Source: Metarhizium brunneum (lineage: Eukaryota > Ascomycota > Sordariomycetes > Hypocreales > Clavicipitaceae). Taken from it: DNA of 64,000 nucleotides. Within the stretch, counting starts at the first letter, position 1; every line of letters begins with the position of its first letter. A model generated the notes under the pieces. The model was given only the letters and a program-made list of their open reading frames with translations, was not told the DNA's origin and made no database searches. Shown here in pieces: positions 12,293 to 23,057 of the stretch. The stretch lies in contig NC_089427.1 of NCBI RefSeq assembly GCF_013426205.1, positions 1,674,001-1,738,000 of the forward strand, written 5' to 3'. Both the position numbers and the translations under genes were made by a program.

Positions 12293-14213
12293 ATGAACGG
12301 CACCAAACGGTCATGGGATGACATGGACGACGCTGCTGCTGCTGCTGCCGCCGCCGCCGCCGTCACCATGGACTCCTTTACGGCAGCGTTTGGGAACCAC
12401 GGTCAAGACCACAGCACCGTCACTATCACCACAGACGGCACGCGACTCGACGACAATGCATCCGCTGCATCGCGCCAAAAGAGCTGCAATGCCTGCGTGA
12501 GAGGCAAGAGACGCTGCGATAAGCGCACGCCACAGTGCAGCCGCTGCTCTGCAAAGGGCTTGGATTGCATCTACCAGAAACTGCCCCCTGGAGCATCAAC
12601 AGCCGAGACGTGCTCATCCGCCGGAGCCTCCGCAGCCAACCTCACCACTGAGTCCGCCGCTGAGTCCGCAAGGCCGCTGGGCTCCGTCACCAGCTCGTGC
12701 CCCGTCTCCGCCGCGGCGACTGCAGGAGGCACAGCAGGCACAGTTTCTGCCTCTTGCGCTGGCCTTCATACCATCTCCTCTTCCTCTGCCGCCAGCACCG
12801 CCTCCTGCGTCTCAGATGTGCCCGAGTTTGATATGAGCTTCGACATGGACAGCTTGGGCACCGATACTAGTCCCGAGAGCCTTCAAGCCGATATTGGCGT
12901 GCCTCTCAGCAACTCGACCCATGGCTCTGGCGGACTTGACTTTTCTATTGTGGACTTGATGGCCCAGACTACCGGGGGGGAACCCGACTTCTGGAACCTG
13001 CACCCTTTTGCGGAGATTACGACCGATAAGTTGCAAATTCCGTCTGTGCCTACCGGTCACTGTAACATGACACCGCCCTCCATGCTTCATCAGAACTTGC
13101 AACAGCTCCAGCCCATTCGTGACCTGTCTCTCATCAAGGACGCTGAGGCTGCCTGCATGGAGATTGATCCGTTGGCCGTCCATGACCCCAGCACACGAAT
13201 CGGTTACATAGTGAGCTTCTTGACAAGTATGCATAGCACTTTTACGCAGACGAGAGCCTTGCCCTTTATGCATCCGCGTCTGTGGGTCGGTCAACTACCC
13301 AAAGTTATCCTTGCTGCGTTTTCAGCATCGTCGGCATATACCGCGTGTGGTCCCGCGAACAAGGGATGGACTGTTCGTCTACTGGTGGATGCGGGACGAG
13401 AGATTCATCGCGAGGGCGAGCGTGCCATCTCCAATGAAGACAAGCTGTCGCGCGTACAAGCGTTGTTGATTCTGAACTCGATGAGAATCTTTGATGGTGA
13501 TCTGGGATTGAGGGCCGCGGCTGAGAGAGAAGTTCCCGTCCTGGTGTCGTGGCTCAAAGAGTTGAATAGCATCACGGAGAATCTGGAGATGGAGGAGAAT
13601 CTTGGTGGAGTGAACACAGTTATGCGAGAGAAGTCACCAAAGTCGTGGGAGGTATGTTTGTCTGATCAGACGCTGTGTCCATTACTATTCCTTGCCCCCT
13701 TTTACTGACCAGGTCTGTCAGAGCTGGGTATTTTTGGAGAGCTGCCGCCGCACATTGATAACCTCGTACGCCATTATATGCATTTCGTGCATGCTCAAAT
13801 CAGAAACTCGTGAGTTTTTCCATATTATGCCAAATCGTCTCGCCTATTCAAAACGCTGACAGCTACTCTAGCCAACGATGACATGTGGCGTGACGATATT
13901 GGTTTCACTGCCTCGCGCCACCTCTGGGACGCGCCAAATTCAGTCGAGTTCTACCGTGCGTGGCGTGAAAAGCCGCAGTTTTCAATCCAGAAGATGGTGT
14001 TTAAGGATTTCTGGATGTACGCTCGACCGGATGATTGCGATGATTTTACGAAGCTTATGCTTACAACGTGAGTATATGGTTCCTTCCACCTTGAACATTG
14101 AGTTGAGACAATATGTGGGCTAACGGTTTCTCAGGCAAGTCGGTCTTGATGCCATGGCGCATTTTATGAATGGGGATGCCGCCATACCAGTAAATCCGGG
14201 GCGGGCGCCTTGA
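12293..14213 (+). CDS. Zn2Cys6 fungal-type transcription factor
   Basis: A 576-residue binuclear zinc cluster regulator. Exons by splice signal and phase: 12293-13651, 13713-13809, 13872-14067, 14135-14213. The zinc cluster is complete at residues 65-92, with six cysteines at 65, 68, 75, 82, 85 and 92 (CX2CX6CX6CX2CX6C). It is preceded by an Ala run (about ten Ala near residue 14) encoded by GCT/GCC repeats. Residues about 100-250 are Ser/Thr/Ala-rich linker and acidic, likely activating, sequence. The C-terminal half looks like a divergent fungal transcription-factor regulatory region; WVFLESCRRTLITSY in exon 2 is a familiar motif in this family. It is convergent with an oxidoreductase gene 350 bp away, so local co-regulation is possible but unproven. 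The target pathway is unknown. Confidence 0.94.
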
Positions 14214-14563
14214 AGTGGTTCGCAGACAAGAATCATTACCTACATATTGCGAAGAGCACTCCGGGAAAAAACTAAGAACGGGATTACCAATCACAGGACC
14301 ATCTTGACCGCAACAAGGGCAGCCGGAAAATGTAGCAAGACAGTCGGGGCGTCGATAATTGTCGATTCGAGATCTCGGTGTTGCAATTAAATGTACACGA
14401 CGTACGAATCATGAAGGCGGAGCACCTGTACATACATGGGGACAACGAATGATGTTGGGTACAGAACGGCGTAATTCAAAAAGGGCCAGGCTATGTCTAT
14501 GCCTAGACCATGTAACAATATGATGATACGATACTCACCTACGCTCACTCGCTCACGCAATAC
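14214..14563. other. Convergent intergenic spacer
   Basis: This spacer holds the 3' ends of the Zn2Cys6 gene (+) and the oxidoreductase gene (-). No gene, hairpin terminator or repeat stands out. Confidence 0.6.
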
Positions 14564-15746
14564 CTACGGCGTGTCATCAGATACCCTCCAGACCAACCTC
14601 TCACCGCTAACGCTCCTATTGCGCAACTCATCCAACGCCTTCTGCGCCCTTTCCACCATGTTCTTGCCCTCAATCTCCCTGTATCTATTTGGCTGAACGA
14701 TACCCTGCGCAAGCAGCGTCGGTACAATCTCCGGCTGGAGATGCTCCTTGAAGAATTCATTCTATTCTGCCTAGTCAGCAAAAATAGCACAATACCGAAG
14801 TATCTCTCCTCGAAAAGACGGACAAGGAGAAAGAAAAGGGAAAACGCCAACGAACCTCAAGATAGAAATGCGTCCTCACCCCCCTGACCTCAACGCCCCC
14901 CTCCCACCCGCCAACCTTGGCAACGTCCATCTCATACACTGGCTCCTCCGAAACACTCGCATCCCTCACAATGACGGGAAGCATGACCGCAACACGATCG
15001 CCACGCCTCGCAATCCTCTTCAGCGGCGCCAGGCTTCCCTCCAAGCTCCCTATACAATCCAGGATGAATGGCGTCCTGCCTTCGGCCAAGATCTCGTCCA
15101 CCACCGCCGCCACCCCGCGCCTATAATCAAAACACTTCCGTGCCCCCAGGTCTTCCAGGTGGGCGTGGTGTGATGCGCCGCTCACGGCCAGGACGTTCGC
15201 GTACCCCCAGTGGCGGAGCACCTGCACGGCGTACAAGCCCACGCTGCTGCTCGCACCCCAGACCAGCACCGCTTCGCCGCGTTGCGGCTGTTGTTCAGCG
15301 GGCCAGGGAAGCGCGAGCCCCAGGTCCCGCGTGAGGCTGTGGAAGACGGTGCAGAGATTGACATTGACTGTGGCCGCCTGCTGCTCCGAGACGCCGACAG
15401 GGATCTTGGACGCCAGGTATGCCGCGCAGGTGATGTATTCCTGGTGGTTGGCTTCTTTGCCGCCGTGGAAGGCGAAGACGGAGACTTTGTCACCGACCTG
15501 GATGGCGTGGACGTCTGCGCCCACGGCGACGACGGTGCCGGATGCGCCGCCCGACCCGGACTGACTGGGATATGTGGTGATGAGGAGACCGCCGTCCGCG
15601 CGATGCAGGTCCAGTGGTGTTGAGGCCGTGTAGGATACCCTGAGGGTGATTTCAGATGGCGACGGCGCGTGCACGGGTACCGTGATTTGGATGAGTGGGC
15701 TGCGGGGGGAGGCGATTGCTACTGCTTTTTGGGTGGTGGGAAGCAT
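14564..15746 (-). CDS. Medium-chain dehydrogenase/reductase (zinc-type alcohol dehydrogenase-like)
   Basis: A 362-residue NAD(P)H-dependent oxidoreductase of the MDR superfamily. Two exons: 15746-14856 and 14761-14564, with donor GTTCGT and acceptor ATAG, phase 0. The N-terminal GroES-like half carries GSGGASGTVVAVGADV. The Rossmann half shows the nucleotide-binding loop VWGASSSVGLYAVQVLRHWG near residue 170. The C-terminus (FFKEHLQPEI, then a helix with MVERAQKALDEL) is typical of fungal enoyl-reductase-like MDR proteins such as the cipB/toxD type. The Cys/His/Asp ligands of the catalytic zinc are not evident, so it more likely acts as a quinone or enoyl reductase than as a classical alcohol dehydrogenase. 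The substrate cannot be told. The only neighbour in close range is the convergent Zn2Cys6 factor. Confidence 0.92.
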
Positions 15747-16775
15747 GTTGGTGATGATGATGTGCGTTTGCGAATAGGGAATGGGTATTGCAAGTCAGAC
15801 GGGGTGGATTGTGTAATTGGCTTGTTTGAACAGGATGATGAGACTATGAGGTACCGACCACTCTGGTCTTGATATACTTGCCGCTTGTTGATTCATCTTT
15901 ATTCCTCCATTGTGATAATTTGTAAGCTCAGCCCTGTAAGGCGGCCGTGGAGTCGGATCCTGCCAATGGCCGCACTGCTCACGGCGTCGGATAAGCCGGG
16001 CCTCGTCATGATGTACATGGTTAGTTATTTATAATGGCAATATTTCCCGTGCCTTGTCAGTCACATACGCTATTCACCAATGCTTTTTCAGACTCCCTGC
16101 CGACGAACTAACTGGTCACTGCCCCCCCGTTCACAAGTATACTCAGGGCTTCGCTTCGCATTGGTCACCAGCAGTATCTCGGATCTGTCATTGCGGTTCC
16201 AGACGGGATCCATCCCGGTACTATACACCTGTAAGTGGCGAAGAAGGCCCGTCACACCTATTAGTAGCATAAATTTTATAAATGGAAGCATTTATTAGCA
16301 AACGAGCGGGTATAAACATACCGTGTCGACCGTGTCGAATACTATACCGCCAACGAACCGTCGTGGCTGTTGCATAATACGCAGCCTTTTGGTTGTCTAG
16401 CAGAGATCTCTGATAATGATACGAATAGAAGAATGGGAGTGAACTAAGGTTAAAAATAATTAATAAAATTCTGTTTTCAAGTATTTTTTTTTAACTATAA
16501 ATAATAATACAGCATGATACAATCATCGTGCAAGCATTGCATCTGGAAACACCGTGTTTGGCCGCACCAAGCCAGAAGAAAAAAACCACGTAATATACTG
16601 TATGATTGAAATATTCTACAAGGCAGGGATATAAATTGCAGAGAGGAGAAAAGGTCATTATGCAGAGAGCAAATCAGGTAGTATCTACTCTGGTAGGTAA
16701 TCAGGTAATCAACCGACTAATTGGTACCATGTGATTTGTATATAGTACAGAATAATTCCCACAGTGATAACAATA
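15747..16775. other. Intergenic region with AT-rich decayed repeat
   Basis: 15747-16270 is ordinary non-coding sequence upstream of the oxidoreductase. From about 16270 to 16730 base composition drops to strongly AT-rich (for example TTAAAAATAATTAATAAAA near 16450), which contrasts with its neighbours. No open frame of note. A 31-bp block here recurs at 26.5 kb; see the repeat entries. Confidence 0.6.
16490..16600. repeat. Diverged AT-rich repeat, copy A
   Basis: This copy contains ATGATAC, four bases, ATCGTGCAAGCAT, three bases, ATCT (16514-16544). The same blocks with the same spacing occur in copy B at 26522-26552. Downstream, ACCAAGCCA here matches ACCAGGCCA in copy B at a similar distance. 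The sequence is AT-rich with no coding capacity. The likely origin is an old transposable element or its terminal region, decayed by C-to-T mutation as in repeat-induced point mutation; that origin is inference. Confidence 0.55.
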
Positions 16776-16847
16776 GCCCTCGTAGCACAGTGGTAGTGCG
16801 CGTCACTCGTAATGACGAGGTCGTCTGTTCGATCCAGGCCGCGGGCA
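16776..16847 (+). tRNA. tRNA-Thr, anticodon CGT
   Basis: A 72-base cloverleaf can be folded. The acceptor stem is 16776-16782 with 16840-16846, six of seven pairs, with a T-C mismatch at the fifth. The D arm is GCAC/GTGC with loop AGTGGTA. The anticodon stem CGTCA/TGACG has five pairs and loop CTCGTAA, giving anticodon CGT, which reads ACG threonine codons. The variable loop is AGGTC. The T arm is GTCTG/CAGGC with loop TTCGATC. The discriminator base is A. Internal A and B boxes are present, and a seven-T run (16869-16875) follows as RNA polymerase III terminator. There is no intron. It lies just downstream of an AT-rich decayed repeat. Confidence 0.9.
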
Positions 16848-16868
16848 ACACTTCGACTACTCGAATTC

Positions 16869-16875
16869 TTTTTTT
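16869..16875 (+). terminator. Pol III terminator of tRNA-Thr
   Basis: A run of seven T on the sense strand, 22 bases past the tRNA 3' end, as is usual for RNA polymerase III termination. Confidence 0.75.
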
Positions 16876-16990
16876 GCTTGTTAGCCTGTTTGTTGTATCG
16901 CAGAATATATTTTTGAGCCACCAAGAATTAATAATGCCCTTGATGCTAAGAAATCATACTCTAGTAGTTGAACTGGCCGCTTGTCGTCTG

Positions 16991-17713
16991 CTACCCGGTC
17001 AACTCTTTGGGCAAAGCTAGCCCTTCCCTCTTCTTCACATTACCCCCTCCGTATGCCGGAAAATACAGGTCGGGATTTTCATAGATGCTGCTGAATGGAT
17101 CAAATGCGCTATTAGATAAAAGAGATTTCCACTTTCGCGACAGCTTCAATTGGTCTACCCGGGTATTTTCGTCTCGAGGAGTCCAATTTGTACATGTCGG
17201 AGAGCATTGCTTGCACTTGGGACGTCGTAGAACATACCGGGAGCTTGCATGTGTTGTCCAAGGCTGGTTAATGTCCTTCCATGTCTCTTTACGACATTTC
17301 CGACAACACGGGGTTATCTCTCTGGTGACGGTCGCCAAATATTGGTTTATTACCAGTATAGCACCGTCGCCCCACGTCGACGCTGAGGAAGCCGCTGGAA
17401 CACAACTGGAGTATTTCCACCACCGGGTGCATGTGTTGTTAATGCGGCCGTCTCGTTCCTTCTCAATGTGTATCACAACTTACGGTATGGAAACATGTCC
17501 GTCACAACGGCTATTGACTGAATGATACTGCATTTAGCCATTGACTCTTCTATTGGTAATTTTCAAGCTTTTCTTCTTCTTATCATGGCGAGCCCAAACC
17601 ACGTCAAAGCGTTTAGAATACGTATTTCCGTCCCCCACGTCACTCAGCGTTGCAACCAGACTGGCCACCACAGCCAAGCTGGATGAGAGAAATAAGTAGC
17701 CAGTTTGACGCAT
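16991..17713 (-). CDS. Putative small secreted protein with two CxxC pairs
   Basis: This model is assembled by hand. Exons 17713-17622, 17527-17484 and 17394-16991 join in phase to 180 codons (179 aa). Intron 1 has a weak donor (GTATTC) and the acceptor AAATGCAG. Intron 2 has a perfect donor GTAAGT, a TTAAC branch-like site and acceptor TTCCAG. The start gives a signal-peptide-like N-terminus (MRQTGYLFLSSSLAVVASLV). Exon 3 carries CCRKC and, 28 residues on, CKQC, a pair spacing like a zinc ribbon or disulphide pairs, then an aromatic/Pro-rich tail (NPDLYFPAYGGG). I do not recognise the family. If intron 1 is not spliced, a 59-codon ORF (17713-17534) remains. It sits between the tRNA/AT-rich repeat and the acyl-CoA synthetase. 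An effector-like or lineage-specific secreted protein is one reading; a decayed gene is another. Confidence 0.4.
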
Positions 17714-17856
17714 GCATCAGCAACACTGCGCCCGCTCTTTATAAACGACGTCTTCAGATGCAGCAGCAACAGAAACAGCCCATTTCGCGTGTCGACGCAT
17801 GACATCTTGGGTTCCCTTGTAAGCCTAAACTACATGACGAAATCGAACAGCTGTCT

Positions 17857-20107
17857 TTACAGCTTGCCCTTTATTGGCTGTTTGTTATTAATTTCAGCAT
17901 ACATACGATCAATCTCTCCTCGGAATTCTCGGACCGCTTGCGCTCTCTTCAGTTTCAACCTGTATCATATCGTCAGCGAATTGAGCACTTGGCCCAGGCA
18001 GTTTTCGACAACTCTATGGTACTCACGTCGGTGTCAAAAGGTCATTGTCAACTGTAAATGGCTCAACATCAAGAAGAATGTTTGCAACATGCTCATACTT
18101 GTTGAACTTGTTCTTCCTCCCAATCGTCTGCAGAATATTAAAAAGCTCTCCCTGGACCTTTGGATCTCGGACTGCTCGCTTCAAGGCGGCCACGTCCTCG
18201 TGGCTAATAGGCTGACCAAGAACTTTGGCAGCAAACGGTGCAAACGTCTCCGGGTTTATACCAAAGATGCCGACCAAAGTAGACTCTTGGCTATCACCGT
18301 GTACAAATGCATTCGCAATAAGGCTGCAATTCGCAGTGTACACGTTTTCAAGACGTTCGGGCGCCACATATTCACCTTGTGAGAGCTTCAATACGTTCTT
18401 CTTCCGATCGATGATGGTAAAACGGCCTAGTTCATCAACCGTTGCGACATCGCCAGTATGAAACCACCCGTCTTCCTCTATTGTTTTCTTGTTCTCTTCC
18501 TCGTTCTTGTAGTAGCCCTTGAATAAAATTGGGCCACGTACCAAGAGCTCCCCGCGGGGATATGGCTTGTCGTCAACACTGTACTGTAATTCAGGGATAG
18601 ACTCCAGACAGATCTCAGCGACCGGGCTAGGAGGACCGACATGACCAGTGTCAAAGTCTCCATCTAGCGGCACTGTTACGGCTCCGGCGGTTTCCGTCAT
18701 ACCGTAGGCTTGGGCGAGCCTCACTCCGAACATGGCCGAGAGGAACTCTTGAACCTTGGGGTCGAGTGGCGCGCTGCCGCTGGCAAGTTTAGTTGCCCGG
18801 CCAAGACCAACTTTCCCCCTGATCTTCGGTGTGAAGATGCGGTCCCACAGCCAATGCTGAACAGTGGCTTGGCCGATAGGGAGCTTCATGGAAGCCACTT
18901 TTGTGTCTAGGATTCGTTTGGACAGAGTTCCTCTGAACCCTTCAGCCTCAATCGTACCAGCTCTAATGGCACTGTTAAAACGGTTGAACAGGCGAGGCAC
19001 AGACACAAAGCCCGTGGGCTGGAGAATGAGCATATCGTCTACCAGTCCCAAGATATCTCCTCGGAAGAAGCCGCAACTCGCACCTTCAGCAAACGTGGCA
19101 TGCTCAACCAATCTTTCCATGATATGAGCCAATGGTAGGTACGAAATCCCGACGTCGTCGCTTGAGGATTTTGCTCCAATGCGAGCCGCGGTGTTACCTG
19201 CAAGTGTTGCAGCATGGGTAAGGAGGACCCCCTTCGGATGACCAGTCGTGCCAGAAGTATAGTTGATAGTGTAGAGGTCCTCGGGGCCAACAGGACGCAT
19301 AGGGCGACCGGACTCGAGACCGATCTTTTCCACCTCGCTCATTGAGAAAATCTGGATACCAAGGTCTGACGCAATAACGCTCAGAGCATCCCTCTTCGAG
19401 TAGCCCTCCATTTCTCCGTTTTCAAGTTGGTCAAGAGATATAATTAGTTTAAGATGAGGAAGGCGAGGTGCAAGCCTCAGAAGTGTCGGTATATGCGGGA
19501 GGGAGCAGACCACGCAGGCTAGCTCGGCATGATTGATAATGTATTCGGTGGCATCCGGACCCAAGGTTTCGTAAATAGAGACGGCAAAGAGGCCTTGCGA
19601 CATGCAGGCAAGGTCTGCAAGCATGCAACTGTCAGTAACACGTTGGACCTGGCAAATTTCCCCTTCAATGTGTGTGGGCTTACCGGTTATCTGCCATTCC
19701 GGTCTATTTTGGCACCAAAGTCCAATCCCATACTTGTCTTGGGGGTGATTGATCCGATGGTGAAGTTCCACGAGGCCAGCTCCAAAGTTTTTGCGACGTT
19801 CAGCAACATTGCTGTACGAGACCCACGAATACTTGTTATCCCATGATTGCGTCTCTGGAAACCATTTACGAACACCCATACAGTTATTGTTGGGAACCCG
19901 TTGAGCTGACTCGTCAAATAGGTCGTGTATGGTTCTTATGTTGGGATCTAGCGTGCTAATCAAAGGCTTGTCTTTTACTTGCCAGTGTCTGTAAATGGGA
20001 GACCTTCCCGGTCTTTGGGTCCCTGGGACTGCAACTCCATGAGGTTTTCCAGGAGGGGGGGGCTGGTTCAGCCTCTGCCCCAAAAGACCAGCAGCAGATA
20101 CGACCAT
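17857..20107 (-). CDS. Long-chain fatty acid--CoA ligase (acyl-CoA synthetase)
   Basis: It activates long-chain fatty acids to acyl-CoA with ATP for beta-oxidation or lipid synthesis. The protein has 704 residues. Exons: 20107-19684, 19614-18027, 17959-17857. The adenylate-forming signature YTSGTTGHPKGVLLTH is intact, as are YGMTETAG and GWFHTGDVATVDELGRF followed by the fatty-acyl signature region IDRKKNVLKLSQGEYVAPE. The N-terminus (LLGQRLNQPPPPGKPHG) and length fit fungal Faa1/Faa2-like enzymes. The C-terminus is KGKL, close to the peroxisomal PTS1 tripeptide SKL but with Gly at the first position, so peroxisomal import is possible but uncertain. Intron 1 (19615-19683, 69 bp) is a multiple of three without a stop, so its retention would insert 23 residues. 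Start ATG 20107 matches the conserved N-terminus. Confidence 0.95.
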
Positions 20108-21581
20108 ATTAGAAAGACCAGGGATTTATCAGTGTGTGAAATATATGTTTTGTATGAATCGCGGGTTATTCTCCGTCATCAAAGTCAGGACAAGCACGTA
20201 GCGCGTTGCTTGGGTGTAAGTCAGCCCTTGCAAAAACTTGCCTTGGTGTAAAGGCACGTTACCGAGGGTGTCTATCCGAAAGAAACTCGCTCAACTAAAG
20301 AAAGAAGAATGGGAAGGGTCAATCGACCGAGGAGAAGAAAGCACCAGGTCCCCAGTCTCTAAATGCACTTCGATCACTATGTCGGTGGAGCCAGGGCAGT
20401 TATGTAGAGAGTGTGCCTTGTCCACTAATGCCAGAGGCCCGGCGTCGGACAAACACTCCCGCCAGTATCCCTGGCCTAACTGATGGATTTCCATGCTTGT
20501 GATTTGCGGGGGTTCGGCCAAGCTGTGAAGTGAGGCCTCGTGTATGAATGGAGCCAAGTCCAGGCTGTGTTTGTATGGAGTAGTTAGTGCAGAGGTCTGA
20601 ACGTACTGTGGTAGAAAGGCGGAGTTGGCTTGTGGTCGGGGTTGCAAACGGGCCGGTACTCCGCACATACAGTGGGTGTATGTACTACATCGATGGCTCC
20701 TGCCGTCCTAAGCTCCTCGCCCGACCCCGCGTTGACCCCCCGAGCCAAGGCGCCGTAGCCGAGGCAGGTGCTACCGAGGCAGCCCGCTGTGCCCCCAAGA
20801 CAGGCGTTTCTGCAGCACACCTACCGAGACTGGCGAGGACCAGTCGATACATACGAAGTATCTACTTAGTACGCAACACGGTTCAATGTTCAGTGTTGAC
20901 CAACATTGAAGCTCATCCCTGAGCGTAGCAGCCTACAGCCTCCAATCGTCGTAATGCCAGTATCAGTGGATACAAGGCGTCTCACTTGGTTGGTGTTTCG
21001 TCTCGGCAGCTTGTCTTTACTTCCACCCCGATTTGGACGTCTTCAGGTAGGCGGGACCAATCGCCTGTCGCCTGGATCTCGTTGTCTCATAGCCCTTGGC
21101 GTCGTCGTTGATCAGCAGCGAAGGTAGTATTATCAACCAGATCCCGGACTCCACCGCCATCGATTTTCACGACCAGCAGTGTTTTTCTCGACCGCATGTC
21201 TTGCAGGCACGTTTGTCGACAGCTTGCGTGACGTTTCCAAAACCGAAGCCAGCGGCCCGATTATCTTTACTGGGACACAGCAAGAACGTGCCAGGTCGGG
21301 CGATTCCGAAAGCCGGTTTTCGTGACAGAGTCATGGCAATGCATTTCCTATACTACAACGCGTCACTGACACAAGAATTTCGTCCAAGTCTCATGTCCAG
21401 CCCAGCTGCAAACGAGCCAAACCAATTCGTAATAGTATTCCGCCACTAAACGACCAACTTATAGAGCCAAATCTCGCATCAGTCGCTGTCGCAAATCCAA
21501 ACAATCCACCATGAATTTGCCCCGTCCACCTTTCTCCTTCACAGCTCCAAAGGTCGTATTCATCCGCGCCAGTTGACCCGT
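20108..21581. other. Intergenic region upstream of the acyl-CoA synthetase
   Basis: Open frames here are short and lack conserved features. The first several hundred bases probably contain the synthetase promoter. The CGAGGCAGGTGCTACCGAGGCAG stretch near 20760 is locally repetitive. Nothing else stands out. Confidence 0.55.
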
Positions 21582-21842
21582 TCAAAACTTGGGCGGCCGC
21601 ATCACCTCTGACAAGAACCCCGGATCCCCAAAATTCGACGTATGCTTCCCTTCCTTCGCATCCTGCCGCGAAGTCGGCGGCTTGCCCAAGTCGGACACTA
21701 CATCTCTCGCCTTCTGGCGCAGACCGCGGCGAGGCTCGACGCCACTGTCCAGTAGAGGTTCCTTGGAGTAGGAGGCCGTAGTTGAGACAGTGTAGGTGGA
21801 CGATGCGTCCGAATCGGCGGAGCTGGTGGATTGCCGCCGCAT
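21582..21842 (-). CDS. Small Ser-rich protein, probably conserved in fungi
   Basis: An 86-residue frame from ATG 21842 to TGA 21582. It starts MRRQSTSSADSDASS, is Ser/Thr-rich for about 30 residues, then has a charged central part (GLRQKARDVVSDLGKPPTSR) and ends NFGDPGFLSEVMRPPKF. Composition and the orderly low-complexity-to-charged pattern look like a real protein rather than a chance frame. The opposite reading of the same DNA (21391-21903, minus, another frame) is longer but Gly/Arg-rich and less protein-like. A 5' exon is possible, since TTGGCAG at about 21940 is a good acceptor and the frame is open above the ATG. I do not recognise a domain or function. Confidence 0.5.
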   Translation of the reverse strand: MRRQSTSSADSDASSTYTVSTTASYSKEPLLDSGVEPRRGLRQKARDVVSDLGKPPTSRQDAKEGKHTSNFGDPGFLSEVMRPPKF

Positions 21843-23057
21843 CGTCCTGTAGGGTAGTAGTATGGGTATGGAGTAGGGTTCCGCAGGTAGCAAGGGTAAT
21901 CAACAGGGCGATGAGCGGGCAGATCTCGCGCTGCCAACAAAAAAGAAAAAGACAGGCACTTGAGTTGACGGGGGTTGGGGCTCGTCCTTGGCGTGTACGG
22001 TCAATCGTCTCCCACGGCGCCCAGAATACTATGTGCTGCGAATGAAAGGCGACGATGCGAGTGAGACAAGAGGGGAAAGGGACAGCAACAACAAAGGAAG
22101 AAAGAAAGCAAGGTGCTCATAGAGTGAGCGACATCCTGATTACCCCGGCTTTGACTCGTGATCCCAACGAGCGAGCCAACATGAGCATCGCGCGCACCTC
22201 CCAACGCCATTCCCAATGTGCGCTGGATTAGAACGCCACATGCCTGCCGTGTTTGATAGGTGCGCGGCCAGATAGCCGGGGGACCCTGTCTGATTGCATC
22301 CTTTTCACTTTGTAATACGAATACATACGCTGGTTCGTTTGGCCGAGAAAGCCTCTGGGAGGTGGGCAGAGAGCGTTGCAATTTTTATATAGTACTGTCC
22401 GTGACTGACTGGTGGTGAATGCAGAATGTCCCTTGGAGACTGTTTCGATATCGTGATGGTGATGCCTCTATGGCTTTTCCTGGGCTTCGCTGCTGGGATG
22501 CCAGGCAACAGCCATATCAGGAAGGCTGATAACAAGGTGCATACACAGGTGCACGCGAAGCCATGCCTCTTGCGATGCGACACGGAGTAGCGTGCTTGAA
22601 ATCGTATGGTAACTTATGGCGTCCAGAAGACGATTTTTTTTTGAAACGCGTGCCTGGCATGACTGGGCGTCGGTGATTGCGTGGAAATTGCGACATGGCG
22701 ACAATCATAGTTCGAAACAGTCCTTTAGGAGTCAGAACACTGTTGATCTTTTCATGAGCCATGTTGAAACTGGTATTTACGACATTGTCCATACTAGACC
22801 TCCCTCTCATTCCCCTTGCCCTGCCCCCCCGGACAAAGTCAAAAAAAAGAGAAAGAAAGAAAAGCCCTTCCCATTTGATATTTGTGCAGGCGCCAAAAAC
22901 TCCGTGTACCCAATGCAGTCATCACCTGGGAAGTGTTACACCAGAACGTGGGGCAATTGAAGCCCCTTTGAAACGTGCCCCGTCTCCCGACCACTTTACT
23001 ACTAATAATACTCGAACAAGCATGGAGCGAATAGGTAGAGTTGTGAAAATGAAGAGT
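21843..23057. other. Intergenic region, no supported gene
   Basis: An ATG-started 97-codon minus frame (22810-22517) was considered and not accepted, because it has no recognisable domain or biased composition. The plus strand near 22840 carries an A-rich AAAAAAAAGAGAAAGAAAG stretch. Confidence 0.5.

Noticed and set aside
21391..21903. 170-codon minus frame overlapping the 86-residue protein
   Set aside because: Opens with a non-ATG codon, and is Gly/Arg-rich as expected for a shifted reading of the more protein-like frame.
22517..22810. 97-codon ATG-started minus frame
   Set aside because: No domain, no signal peptide, no consistent flanking exons.
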